DNA of 64,000 nucleotides, taken from a virus. This document shows, piece by piece, positions 22,193-32,076 of this stretch. Under the pieces are notes generated by a model that was given only the letters and a program-made list of their open reading frames with translations, did not search any database and was not told the DNA's origin. The position numbers and the translations under genes are program-made. Where the stretch lies: the IMG/VR virus record IMGVR_UViG_3300037171_000150, positions 1-64,000 of that record. One strand, given 5' to 3'. Within the stretch, counting starts at the first letter, position 1. Every line of letters starts with the position of its first letter.

Positions 22193-25100
22193 CTAGAACC
22201 GGCTGGTCGTCTTGTGCCGCCGTCCGTGGTGCGACGGTTCAACCTTCTTCGGAGCCATGCCGGGGAGCAGGTTGGTGCCGACGACCTCTTCGGCGAGCAG
22301 GCGCTTGATGATGTTTTTACGCCGATCATCAACACTCAGTTTGTGCTTGCCGGTGTCGGCGGTCGTGTTCACCATATCCTCAGTGGCCGTGGAGAATGCC
22401 TCCATATCCTGACCGGGGATGCCCATGACCTGCGCGGCTACGTCTTTCGTCAAGCCATGCCGCCCTGCCAGTTTCGCGTGATCTTTGGCGTTGTGGGTAG
22501 CCATCGCCTGAAACAAGCTCGACGGGCCTTGCAGACCGATCGCCATGGTGTAGTTCGCCATCGCCCACCAGAGAGCCTCGGACGAGGCGGGGTGCGCCGC
22601 CAGCCATTCGTTCCTCCGTTTCTCGATCTCCGCTTCCGGCGATCCAACCAAGCGATGACGCTGGTAGATCAACTGGTTGAGCGCGAATCCGGCCAGGCCG
22701 GCATTGAACGCGAAGCGTAGCAGTTGCTTATAAGTGTCTGAACTCTTGAAGCCCTCTTCTTTCATCTCATCAAACACCCGGTCTCCAACTTGATTCGCCG
22801 TCTTAATCATGTACTGATGCAGCATCTGAGTGCAGCGGAATAGCGTGTTGAGGTGAATCATTGTAGGCGAAGCGTTCTTGTCTGGGCGGAAGATAGGCGG
22901 AAGCTCCGAAGCATATCCGCCGCCGACGATGTTGTTGGCGAGTCCAAGTTCCATGCGACGCACATCGTCTGGCCCGTAGCCGTTCTTGATGATGTTGTCG
23001 AGGTGCTCGTCAGAGAACCCCCACAGGTTTCTCAATTTCCTTCTGAGCGCGGTGTTGGTTGGATCTTTGACAAGCTCTGGATACGCGTATCTCTCGAAGA
23101 ACGCGCGCCCTGTCGCGGCAAGAAAGATGCGCGACATTTGAACCTCGAAGTTAAACCCATTGAAGCGCAAGAATTTATTACCAATACTCTCCCTCTTGAG
23201 CCCGATCTCTCGCATATAAGCGCTCTGCGTGTAGTCGAGTAGGGCGTTGCAATCCATCGCCCGCTGTACCAGTTCTTTCGGGTGTGTCATTCCACGCATA
23301 AGCCCAAAGAAGAGGCTCCTCGTGTTGGCGTCGGCTGTTGCTCTCCATATATGGGTTCCTACTTTAATAGGACTCCACAACATCTTGCCAGTAATGACGA
23401 TCGTGGAAGTCGTGCCGAGAACTTCCTTGTCCACCTCTGGAAGATGCACGGGGTCCATATCGCTCGTAAGGATGTGGTCGATAATAGACGCATCTCCATG
23501 AGAGAGTTTATTAAGAAGCGGTTCCGTCTTTTCGCGGAACTGGCCATGGACCTCGGTAGAAGCCAAAACAGATGATACTTGGTCAATGTAGCGTTCAATC
23601 GACCTCCGACCACGTTCATACAATGGAATATCAAACTCGCGCGCCCGCTCCGCATTTCCTTGTAGGCGAATGCCGCGGTCATTCTTATCGAAGAACGCTT
23701 GCGCCTTGTTCCTGGAAATGCCGTGCTCATCTGCAAACCTATCAACCAGTTTTTCCCGCTTAATATCAGCGGGGTCCATGTCCATTATTTCTCCGAGAGT
23801 ATGGCGCTCAACCTTTCCTGTCTCCGCATTGATGCTCTTATACTCTTTGTTCCAATCGTAAATCCGATGAAAGTAATACGGGTCGTCCTCGATGGCAGAG
23901 TATGGCCTATGCTTCTGCATCCCATCTTCAAAATACACAACGACGCTCCCGACACTAGCGAACGTGCGGCGAATGTCTCTCATAAGGTTGCGATACTCGA
24001 AAGCGGCATTGACGATGCGTTCTGGTATATCTGGCACCACTTTCAACATCTTGGCATCGTACACATACCCCGGCAGCGCTCGGTTCTCCACGACCCGCGA
24101 CATGGTTTCGATGTCTTTTTCGCTCAGTTTGTGGCCTTCTATGATCCCATGGAAAGCGGTCTGTAAACGTCCCTGATACCCTCCCTTCGTGAGAATCCAA
24201 TCCGTCCGACGCCGCCGCATTTCCTGGCCGTCTTCTTTCAAACCAGCGCGCCGGTAAACTTTCTCGATCACCCTATACCCGGAGGTGAAAACTGACCATC
24301 CGAGTTCTTGCGCAGCTTTTGCTTTTCTCTGTATGCTCTTTTTTCCATGATAAAGCGCATCTGAGTTGTCCATGAACAAACGGATGTCATTTGCCATATC
24401 CCGCGTCTTGCGAGTAGCCGCGTTCTCCGCCGACTCTCCAGACCCCATCGCGGCCCGGCCCGCCTCTTCCGCTTCCAGGCGAATGACGCCCTTGTTGGCG
24501 GTGACGGCGCGCGCCTCCGGCGCCGACAGTTTTTTGAGTTCACCAAAGAGTCCATCCCACGCGGCGCTGCCCAGGCGCTCGAAGGGATCTTCGTCCTTCG
24601 GGCCTTGGTAGAGTTTTTCGCCTTTCCCCTTATACTTCATGCCTTTGTTCTTGGCTTTGGCCGCGCTGGGAATCTCGACATCATCAATATGTGTGTAGCT
24701 GACTCCTTTGCCATCCTGCTCGAAGTCCGCGGCGTCCGGCTTCTCTTCGTCCTGCATAAAATCTCTCACTTCGGCAGGAATTCCAGCGGCGTCACGAAAC
24801 GCCTTAGACACATCCGATTCATACTTCTCGCCATAGACCGCCGCCTTCAAAGAGCGCATCCTGGGAAGAGTCTTTGTCGCCAGCGTTTTCATCTCGGGAA
24901 GCGAGTCTGATGTGAAGAAATACATGGCCACATTCGACTTCGATCCGTAGCGCCACGGTCTAGCTGTGCCTTGCTCCAGCATCACTGGAGACCACGGTAC
25001 GTCGATAAATAACGCCGCGCGAGGTTTGGTGCCTATTTTGTCTTGAGCGTTAGCCCCAATGGAACCAGCGGCAAAGCTCATATACATCGCATCTTTTTCA

Positions 25101-28100
25101 CCAGCCTGAAAAGCCTTCAGTTCACCTGCTCGAACCGCATTATGAGGACCGGCAAAGATAGCGATCTTGTCCCCAAAAGCCTCTCTCATCTTCTCTACCA
25201 CGTTTGGCAGAGGCGGCAGCATCTTGTTGATCTCCGCGCCCAGGCCGGCTGGCAATTCGTTAAAGAATTCCATCCCCTCCTCAGCCGGCGAGCGGTACTC
25301 GGTGAACATGATAGGCGACCACCCTTTTTCGGACAGATCCTTTGCCAATTTGATGACGTTCGGAAGCCTTGCCGCTGTCAAGTATCGCTTCAGATAGATC
25401 ACCTCATGCCCCTTGACAGGGGTAATGTATTTACTCATTCCCGCCTTCTGGAATGCGGCCCCCGCTTTGGCGAACGCGGCACGAATACTGCGCACTCCAG
25501 CGCGAACTTCTTCCGTCTGAGGAACGAGCGCTACGCGCGCCTCAACTCCAGTCATATCCTTATATAGCGTCTGCCACTGGCCGCGTTCGATAAGTTGCTG
25601 GCGCAATTTGGCTAGTTGCTCTGGCGTGGATCGGCTGCTGTATTCGTTTGGTCCGCTCTCGACCAATCCGAATTGCTTTGCCCATTGAGGGAATCCTCCT
25701 TTTGGCCACAAACCTAGTTTGTGCATATAGCCGATCTGCATGATCTTGGAGTATGGCGTGGCACTGGAGTAGACAACCTTCTTGGCGACATGGCCGAGAA
25801 GCGTTACAGCTTTCCCTTGCTCTGCTTCTTCCCAATTACTCGCCTCTGCGCTCTCGTCAAACAAGACGAAATCCCACGGTACGGATAGAACATCTTTGTC
25901 GCCCCTTATCGACGTATATGTTGTGGCGTACATACCCGTCTGCAGTTGCGACATATCGGATGGGAGATTATCCACATCAATTCCGAACTTGCGGGCTACG
26001 TCCATGTAGCCGTCATCATCCTCAATCAAGTTGCGACTTTTGGTTACAAGCAAACCGACCTTTTCGCCGCCATCTCCGAGAAGATGATGAGCTATGGCTG
26101 ACAGAAGCCATGTCTTTCCTGCCCCGGCTGGAGCGGCGAGGATTGTTGCGTCCTGATGTTGAAGAGCCGAGAGGGAGCCTTCGGCGGCCTCTGCCTGCCC
26201 TGGATAGATCATCATCTCGCGCACATCAGGGTCCAGCCGAACTGTAGGCGGCGGTGTTCCCTCCGGTAAGCCGAGAGCTTCTACGTGGCCGCGCCATACG
26301 TCAGGGTCTACCACAGGTGTCCCGCGAGGCTTCTTGGGAGCTTGAAGGCTTGCCGCCGGTACATCGCAAAGAGGATTCTTACTCGGCTCCGCTATCTTTC
26401 CTGTTTTTGTCTTTCTCGGAGAACTCTCCCCAAGCGAAACCGCCGTCGGATCACCGCGTACCTGCTGCACGGTCACAGCCTGCGCCGGGGTCGTCGGCTC
26501 ATCTAGCCGCGGCATCTCGCTGACGCCGTGAACAAGTTGGATGATGCTGGTATCCTTCGGCTCCGGCTTCCCGGCCCCAATAATACTGGTGGAGCCGCGC
26601 AGTTTATCTTCGATATTGTTCAACTGGCCGCGCAGTAACGCTCGACGTTCAGGGTTATTCTCCCGCTTCAAATCATCTTCAATCGACCTGGCCTTGCGTG
26701 CCAACTCGATCGTTTCGTTCAACCCAGGTTGACGCAACTTCATTGATAAGCTACCAACCCTTATGTATGTAGTCTCCTCTCCTTTAACTTTTAACATCTC
26801 ATAATATCCAATCTTTTTTGCATTTCTCTTGAGAAACGCCTTGGCGAGTTTTTCGTCAGTGAAAACCACATCCTGCGTCTTGCCGGACACGGGTCTGGCT
26901 GACTTCTCGATCACCTTCGCTTCTTTAGGAATTTCTACCTTGTCGGCGAACTCGGCAATAGCATCAATATCCACTCTCTTTATAAATGGTTTGCGCTCAG
27001 CCGTACTCCAATCATGCCATTCATCAAACATGGCATCAAGTTCTTTGTTCCCCGGACCATTCGCAAACGTGCGAACTGAATTATAAATGGACTGCATCGC
27101 CCGGCTTATATGGGCAAACACGCCCTCCATTTTCTTCGTACCCTCCGCGTTGCCGCGCTTGATTCCTCCGTCGTGATAGTAGTGAACAAACGCATCCGCG
27201 AATCTCTCTTCCTGCTCAGGTGACCACTCTCTTCCCTCTCCCGGAACAAAACCAACAAACTTGTTGGCGATGGCCTGGTATTCCGGTTTCATGAACCGGC
27301 GGATATTATGCGCCATCTCGTGAAGATAAGTTGAAGAGTCTGCTGTGTCGCACAAGTGAATCATCGCTTGCGCTTCGTTGAGCATCATAAAATATCCGCC
27401 GCTCTTTGGAGCTTCGGGATCTTCGCCGCCGAATACATAGGTTAATCTGCGGTTGCCGAGAATATCCTCCATGGATTCACCCAACGCCGTCGGGAGAATA
27501 TGCTCGAACATCTGCGTGATCTTCTCGGTAGTTTCGATGTCCTTATTGAGTTCTGGATGTGCTGCCAGCGCCTTGCGTAATTCCCTCACTGACCGCGGGC
27601 CTTCCGGCAGCGCCTCGACCACGCTCGACGAGTCCGGCTGTACATCGGCAATCACCGTCTCCGCGTGAACTTCTGCCTCAACCGGCAGCGGGCCGCGCGC
27701 ATCTTCGATCGCCGCCTTGACCGCTTCGGGCATCGGCGCAACCGCGCCCCACTCTTCGGGGATGACGCGCAGTGGGTTACCTTCGCCGTTCTTGAACTTT
27801 CCAGCGATCTCAGCATTAAACACGTCTGCCGGGTGTTCGGCACCAAACATAGACGGCTTTGTCCTATCGGCGTACTTCGCCAGCATCAACGCATATTCGC
27901 GCGGCGTCTGCTCAAGAGCCATCGCCATAGCGGTAACCGCGTCTGTCTCTGGGTGGCCTAAAGATTGACCGTCCGCAAAAGAGAATGAGTCGAGACTAAG
28001 ATCGCCCTGTTCTGCATTCAGACCGTTCTTATCCTCATAATTTCCAGTGTAGAGATACTTCTCAATCAGCGAAGAACTCCCTGCGCCTTTTGACGTTGCC

Positions 28101-31100
28101 TCCGAGGTTCCTCTAAGGCGGGACAGGCGATAGGACATTGCATCGGCTTTGGTATACAGCCGCACAGCGTCTGTGTTGTAAGACGCAAGATTCCAGTTTT
28201 CCCCGGCGCTCTTCGCTTTAACAAAGAACACTCCAGCCCTTGCTAACTTATTCTTCACGTCAGCGGGCGCGTCGGTGAGAACCTGCGGGTCAGTGACCGT
28301 CAACCCGATCAACATATTCTCTATCAAGTCTTTGGTTTTAGGTGTTAGATCCCCTTTACTCTCTCCATTTTGGACGATATATTCTGTCCGCTTGTTGGGC
28401 GCGATTATTCCTGCGTCCACTAGCAACTGAACAATATCAGAGGAGCGGGTTCGCATTGCTGTGCGCAACGAAATAGGATGTTCTCTTCCCTGCTTGTCTG
28501 TTTCGATGTGCGGCAACGACGAGAAAATGTTGTCGAGGCGGTCGAGATACTCTGGCGTGAGCAGCCTGGACATTGCCACGCCCTCTTCTTCCGCGCTCGA
28601 TCCTTTCATTGGATCACGGTTTGAGTCTTCGCCGAGCCTTGTCCACTCGATCTCGCTGGTAACAGGCTCATCCAAAAGCCTGTAAACGTCGTATGGTTCG
28701 CCTCCAAACTCTACATTCCCCGCGGCGTCCGAGAGGCCAAATCTGTCAATGCGCGTAGACCGGAAGTTCATCAACTTCTCATGCGCATCCGAATGAAGCA
28801 ATCTTGCCCTCTGCCGAATCATCTCCCGGCCATTGCCGCCGACAACTTCAAGGACTGTCGCGCTTCCATCTGCATCCGGACGCCACGCAACCACAGGCGG
28901 ACCGTCCATCGTAAGAGGAGTATCCGAGTATAGAATCCTGCCATCGGGGTTGGCACCGTTGACAGTCACGTCTGCCTGCGCCGATTTATCGGTGTCGTAA
29001 TGGCGCTTCTGGACCTTCTGGTCGTATCCTTCGGTTGGTTCAAAAGTGACAGGGTGGTGAGAGGTGCGCACAGCCTTCGAGGGAAGCAGGACGTAATGAG
29101 CCTTGAGGCCTTCTGGATGATTTGGGGTAACAATCTCCGTCACGCCGCCAAGAACAATCTTCGGACGAGGCCGACCATGAGGCGGTGGCGGAGCCGGATT
29201 TTGAACCGACTCCGCGCCCGCCACAACGGCTTCCGCCTTTTGTCGGACGAAATCCGCCGTCTGCCGTGCGGCATCAGCCGCGGCCGCTTGACCTTGCATA
29301 CGCAGGTCGTCTGCGGCTTGTTGCAGCTCGCTGGATTGAATGGAGAGTCGCGCCACCTGCTCGATTGCGGCGGGCCGCGCCTCTTCCGCGTTCTCCCTGA
29401 AACTGGCCGCAGTCCGCTCTGCCAGTTCCGTCGCGATGTGCGCCTGCGCCGCGGCGCGCACCTGGCGCATCCGAACCAGAAACTCATTGACCGCCGGCGT
29501 CCGCGTCCGTTCCGGCAATGCCTTCACATCTTTTTCGATCCTGAAAAGGTCTGCTGGTGAATGGACTTCCCCGAGGCCCATCTTCGACGCCTGCTCCGAA
29601 AGTCCCTTGCTAACTCGGCTCACCTCATCCAGCGACGGCGAGCGCCCGGTGTCCGAAGCCGTGATTGCCGACGCAAGTTCGCTGTGATGGCTGTCACGCT
29701 CCTCTGTGACCATGCGCGCGGCCAGGTCTTCGTCCATCAACCGGCGAATCGAATCGCGCTGGTCCATGCGTAGACTGGCGCGCTGCCGCATCAAGCCCGC
29801 CGCGTCCATATTTGCGATGTCGATGTGTTGGCCGGTACGCATCCGCTCGGTCAGGTCCACCGTTATAAACGAGTGAATCTTTTCCGGCTTCGTGCGCAGG
29901 TAGTCAGCCAGCGCCGGCGCGCGCATCTCGGCGGGGAGAGCGTCGAAAGATTTCCCGATGAATCGCTCGGTGTGCTCATTGAGGTCGCGGCTGGTTTCAG
30001 GGTCCGCCTTGAGCACGGAATCGATGTTGCTGCGGTTGAGGATGAGCTTGGCCGCGCCGGAGAAATCGTCCGCGCCCGGTGCCAGCGGCTGCTCGTCGCC
30101 CGTGGCATTGCGCTCCAGGTACTGCTTGACCGCGGCGTCGGCCATGTCCGCGTGCTTCACATCGGAAACGTGGCGCTCGTAGGCCGGGGTTCCTTTGAAG
30201 GCTTCCCATTGCTCGGGGTGATTCTTCTCCAGCCACGCGGCGGCGAGCTTCTGGCGATCGACAGGCAGCGAGGTGAAGGATTGGCCGAACTGCGCCTCTG
30301 TGCGCTCCTGGACGGCGCGCTCGGCGGCCGTGGTCTTGGCCTTGACTTCCGGTGTCGGCTCCCCGGAGGCTTTCGCTATCAAAGTCTTTCCGAGCTTGTT
30401 CCATTCCCTATTACGTTCCTGCCAATCCGTGGGCATGAAATCTACAACTTCTTGATGTATTCTGGCTGTGCCCCAGTCAGGGTTACGACGGGCCACATTG
30501 CCATAAATTCTCTGATACCGAGCATCATCCTTGGGATCAGTTAGTTCTTCTGGCGTGGGCTCTCCGGCAGCGGCGCGGCGGTCGACGACCGGGATGGCTG
30601 GTTCTGTTGGTACAGGTTCGTCTCTCTGCTCCGGTCCCGCCTCGCGCTCTGAGGTTTTTACGGTGGTTCGGCGTTCGAGGAGTTCCGGGTCTTCGCGATT
30701 CACTTCGACGTGAACCCCACCCTGCTCCTCGGCTGACGGAATGGTGTCGGCTTGGCGAGACTGCTCTTGCGCATCGGCGGCTTGCCGCGCGGCGTGCTCG
30801 CGCTGGGATGCGCCCTGTTTGAAGGCTTCGGAGCTTATGCCGCGCTCGATGATTTGGTTCAAAACTGTCTTAGCTGCCTGGAGTCGCGTATTTCTGTCAA
30901 CGACAGACTTCACCGCTTCATCTGCGAACGTCTTTGAGGCTCCGGCCTTTTTGCGCGCCTTTTGAATCTTACTAACTTCTCGATTTACTGTTTGCTTGAA
31001 ATCGAGATCTATGCACTCGGCTGCATCATAAAGGACAGCGGCTTTCTCGTGAGGTTTAAGTTTGGTAAACTTTTTCCCATAAAGATCAGAGGCACTTTTA

Positions 31101-32074
31101 TTCAAATCCTCCGTGTAGCGCCCTTCTGGACCGGCTTCCACGGCCTTGAATCCATAGTGCATACCGGCGAGAACAATCATGTTTCCAAGAACATCCCCCC
31201 ATGCGCCTTCTTCGTGCTTTGGATCACCCTCATCTGCATGAGCAACCGCGCGATAAGCACTTTCCGCCATCCCCTTCAATGCTGGTCCAAGAAAAGTTGC
31301 CTTCAAGGCCCATGCTGACGCTTGAGGACTCGCCAACATCTGACCGACTTTAGTCAATCCAACCTTTGATGCCGACACCCCTGCAACCCCCAAACCGTAC
31401 CCCATCAACGGCTCAAGGAAAGTTCCTCCAACCATCCATTCCAGTTGTGTCTTCGCCGATTCGGAACTGGTAAAAGCGCTAACAACATCCGATGCTCGCG
31501 TTATGTTTGGATGGGCGCGGCGCTGGTCTAAAGTCATCGCCGAAGATATGTTGATTGCTCCCTGTTGATTTTGATGGGTGAGTAAGTCTTCTGTGTCGCT
31601 GACAATCCCTAAAAGGGGGATCGCGGCCATTTTATTGAGAGGTTTCTCGTCTTGAACTTTTTGCGCAGCCTGATATTGCATATACTGCTCAGTGCTCATG
31701 TTTTCCAGTGTGCGTGCGCGCTCGTGAGAAAAAGATTCGCCGAATCCTAGATTCCGGCCAGCATATCCGGTCTTGAAGATATTTTTGGTTCTCTCCCACC
31801 CAGTAGGCTCCCACGCCGAAACCGTCACGTCAGCATGAGGGTGAATCTTGGCGGCTTGCTCATCATAATAGTTAGGAGTTGGCGCAGGCTGTGTGACAGT
31901 CTTCTGCATTTTCGCCAACTTGGAGTTCACGAGATCAGCGAACTTGTCTTTGCGACCGCCTTCAATCTTGCGAAGTTTCTTGTTTACGAGATCAGCGAAG
32001 GCATCTTTACCCTCACCACTCTGAGGTGCGGTGGGCGCGGGCGGAGTGGCGGTATTCGTCTGAGTGTCGGCCAT
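22193..32074 (-). CDS. giant polyvalent virion protein (DdrB/DarB-like, protease, SF2 helicase)
   Basis: A 3,293-residue protein, probably packaged in the head and injected with the DNA. In order: two short FADLVN repeats (25-55); a DdrB/ParB-like region (about 980-1250, including VLEVVGGNGREMIRQRARLL); a zinc-protease motif HEMAH (about 1586); an SF2 helicase like phage P1 DarB, with Walker A APAGAGKTW (about 1985), box II FDES (about 2073), SSATPY and motif VI ARPWRYG (about 2370); and about 900 helical residues with a hydrophobic stretch near 3128. The DNA methyltransferase part of DarB is not evident. Last gene of the late operon. Anti-restriction roles are inferred from DarB/DdrB. Confidence 0.85.
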   Translation of the reverse strand: MADTQTNTATPPAPTAPQSGEGKDAFADLVNKKLRKIEGGRKDKFADLVNSKLAKMQKTVTQPAPTPNYYDEQAAKIHPHADVTVSAWEPTGWERTKNIFKTGYAGRNLGFGESFSHERARTLENMSTEQYMQYQAAQKVQDEKPLNKMAAIPLLGIVSDTEDLLTHQNQQGAINISSAMTLDQRRAHPNITRASDVVSAFTSSESAKTQLEWMVGGTFLEPLMGYGLGVAGVSASKVGLTKVGQMLASPQASAWALKATFLGPALKGMAESAYRAVAHADEGDPKHEEGAWGDVLGNMIVLAGMHYGFKAVEAGPEGRYTEDLNKSASDLYGKKFTKLKPHEKAAVLYDAAECIDLDFKQTVNREVSKIQKARKKAGASKTFADEAVKSVVDRNTRLQAAKTVLNQIIERGISSEAFKQGASQREHAARQAADAQEQSRQADTIPSAEEQGGVHVEVNREDPELLERRTTVKTSEREAGPEQRDEPVPTEPAIPVVDRRAAAGEPTPEELTDPKDDARYQRIYGNVARRNPDWGTARIHQEVVDFMPTDWQERNREWNKLGKTLIAKASGEPTPEVKAKTTAAERAVQERTEAQFGQSFTSLPVDRQKLAAAWLEKNHPEQWEAFKGTPAYERHVSDVKHADMADAAVKQYLERNATGDEQPLAPGADDFSGAAKLILNRSNIDSVLKADPETSRDLNEHTERFIGKSFDALPAEMRAPALADYLRTKPEKIHSFITVDLTERMRTGQHIDIANMDAAGLMRQRASLRMDQRDSIRRLMDEDLAARMVTEERDSHHSELASAITASDTGRSPSLDEVSRVSKGLSEQASKMGLGEVHSPADLFRIEKDVKALPERTRTPAVNEFLVRMRQVRAAAQAHIATELAERTAASFRENAEEARPAAIEQVARLSIQSSELQQAADDLRMQGQAAAADAARQTADFVRQKAEAVVAGAESVQNPAPPPPHGRPRPKIVLGGVTEIVTPNHPEGLKAHYVLLPSKAVRTSHHPVTFEPTEGYDQKVQKRHYDTDKSAQADVTVNGANPDGRILYSDTPLTMDGPPVVAWRPDADGSATVLEVVGGNGREMIRQRARLLHSDAHEKLMNFRSTRIDRFGLSDAAGNVEFGGEPYDVYRLLDEPVTSEIEWTRLGEDSNRDPMKGSSAEEEGVAMSRLLTPEYLDRLDNIFSSLPHIETDKQGREHPISLRTAMRTRSSDIVQLLVDAGIIAPNKRTEYIVQNGESKGDLTPKTKDLIENMLIGLTVTDPQVLTDAPADVKNKLARAGVFFVKAKSAGENWNLASYNTDAVRLYTKADAMSYRLSRLRGTSEATSKGAGSSSLIEKYLYTGNYEDKNGLNAEQGDLSLDSFSFADGQSLGHPETDAVTAMAMALEQTPREYALMLAKYADRTKPSMFGAEHPADVFNAEIAGKFKNGEGNPLRVIPEEWGAVAPMPEAVKAAIEDARGPLPVEAEVHAETVIADVQPDSSSVVEALPEGPRSVRELRKALAAHPELNKDIETTEKITQMFEHILPTALGESMEDILGNRRLTYVFGGEDPEAPKSGGYFMMLNEAQAMIHLCDTADSSTYLHEMAHNIRRFMKPEYQAIANKFVGFVPGEGREWSPEQEERFADAFVHYYHDGGIKRGNAEGTKKMEGVFAHISRAMQSIYNSVRTFANGPGNKELDAMFDEWHDWSTAERKPFIKRVDIDAIAEFADKVEIPKEAKVIEKSARPVSGKTQDVVFTDEKLAKAFLKRNAKKIGYYEMLKVKGEETTYIRVGSLSMKLRQPGLNETIELARKARSIEDDLKRENNPERRALLRGQLNNIEDKLRGSTSIIGAGKPEPKDTSIIQLVHGVSEMPRLDEPTTPAQAVTVQQVRGDPTAVSLGESSPRKTKTGKIAEPSKNPLCDVPAASLQAPKKPRGTPVVDPDVWRGHVEALGLPEGTPPPTVRLDPDVREMMIYPGQAEAAEGSLSALQHQDATILAAPAGAGKTWLLSAIAHHLLGDGGEKVGLLVTKSRNLIEDDDGYMDVARKFGIDVDNLPSDMSQLQTGMYATTYTSIRGDKDVLSVPWDFVLFDESAEASNWEEAEQGKAVTLLGHVAKKVVYSSATPYSKIMQIGYMHKLGLWPKGGFPQWAKQFGLVESGPNEYSSRSTPEQLAKLRQQLIERGQWQTLYKDMTGVEARVALVPQTEEVRAGVRSIRAAFAKAGAAFQKAGMSKYITPVKGHEVIYLKRYLTAARLPNVIKLAKDLSEKGWSPIMFTEYRSPAEEGMEFFNELPAGLGAEINKMLPPLPNVVEKMREAFGDKIAIFAGPHNAVRAGELKAFQAGEKDAMYMSFAAGSIGANAQDKIGTKPRAALFIDVPWSPVMLEQGTARPWRYGSKSNVAMYFFTSDSLPEMKTLATKTLPRMRSLKAAVYGEKYESDVSKAFRDAAGIPAEVRDFMQDEEKPDAADFEQDGKGVSYTHIDDVEIPSAAKAKNKGMKYKGKGEKLYQGPKDEDPFERLGSAAWDGLFGELKKLSAPEARAVTANKGVIRLEAEEAGRAAMGSGESAENAATRKTRDMANDIRLFMDNSDALYHGKKSIQRKAKAAQELGWSVFTSGYRVIEKVYRRAGLKEDGQEMRRRRTDWILTKGGYQGRLQTAFHGIIEGHKLSEKDIETMSRVVENRALPGYVYDAKMLKVVPDIPERIVNAAFEYRNLMRDIRRTFASVGSVVVYFEDGMQKHRPYSAIEDDPYYFHRIYDWNKEYKSINAETGKVERHTLGEIMDMDPADIKREKLVDRFADEHGISRNKAQAFFDKNDRGIRLQGNAERAREFDIPLYERGRRSIERYIDQVSSVLASTEVHGQFREKTEPLLNKLSHGDASIIDHILTSDMDPVHLPEVDKEVLGTTSTIVITGKMLWSPIKVGTHIWRATADANTRSLFFGLMRGMTHPKELVQRAMDCNALLDYTQSAYMREIGLKRESIGNKFLRFNGFNFEVQMSRIFLAATGRAFFERYAYPELVKDPTNTALRRKLRNLWGFSDEHLDNIIKNGYGPDDVRRMELGLANNIVGGGYASELPPIFRPDKNASPTMIHLNTLFRCTQMLHQYMIKTANQVGDRVFDEMKEEGFKSSDTYKQLLRFAFNAGLAGFALNQLIYQRHRLVGSPEAEIEKRRNEWLAAHPASSEALWWAMANYTMAIGLQGPSSLFQAMATHNAKDHAKLAGRHGLTKDVAAQVMGIPGQDMEAFSTATEDMVNTTADTGKHKLSVDDRRKNIIKRLLAEEVVGTNLLPGMAPKKVEPSHHGRRHKTTSRF

Positions 32075-32076
32075 GG

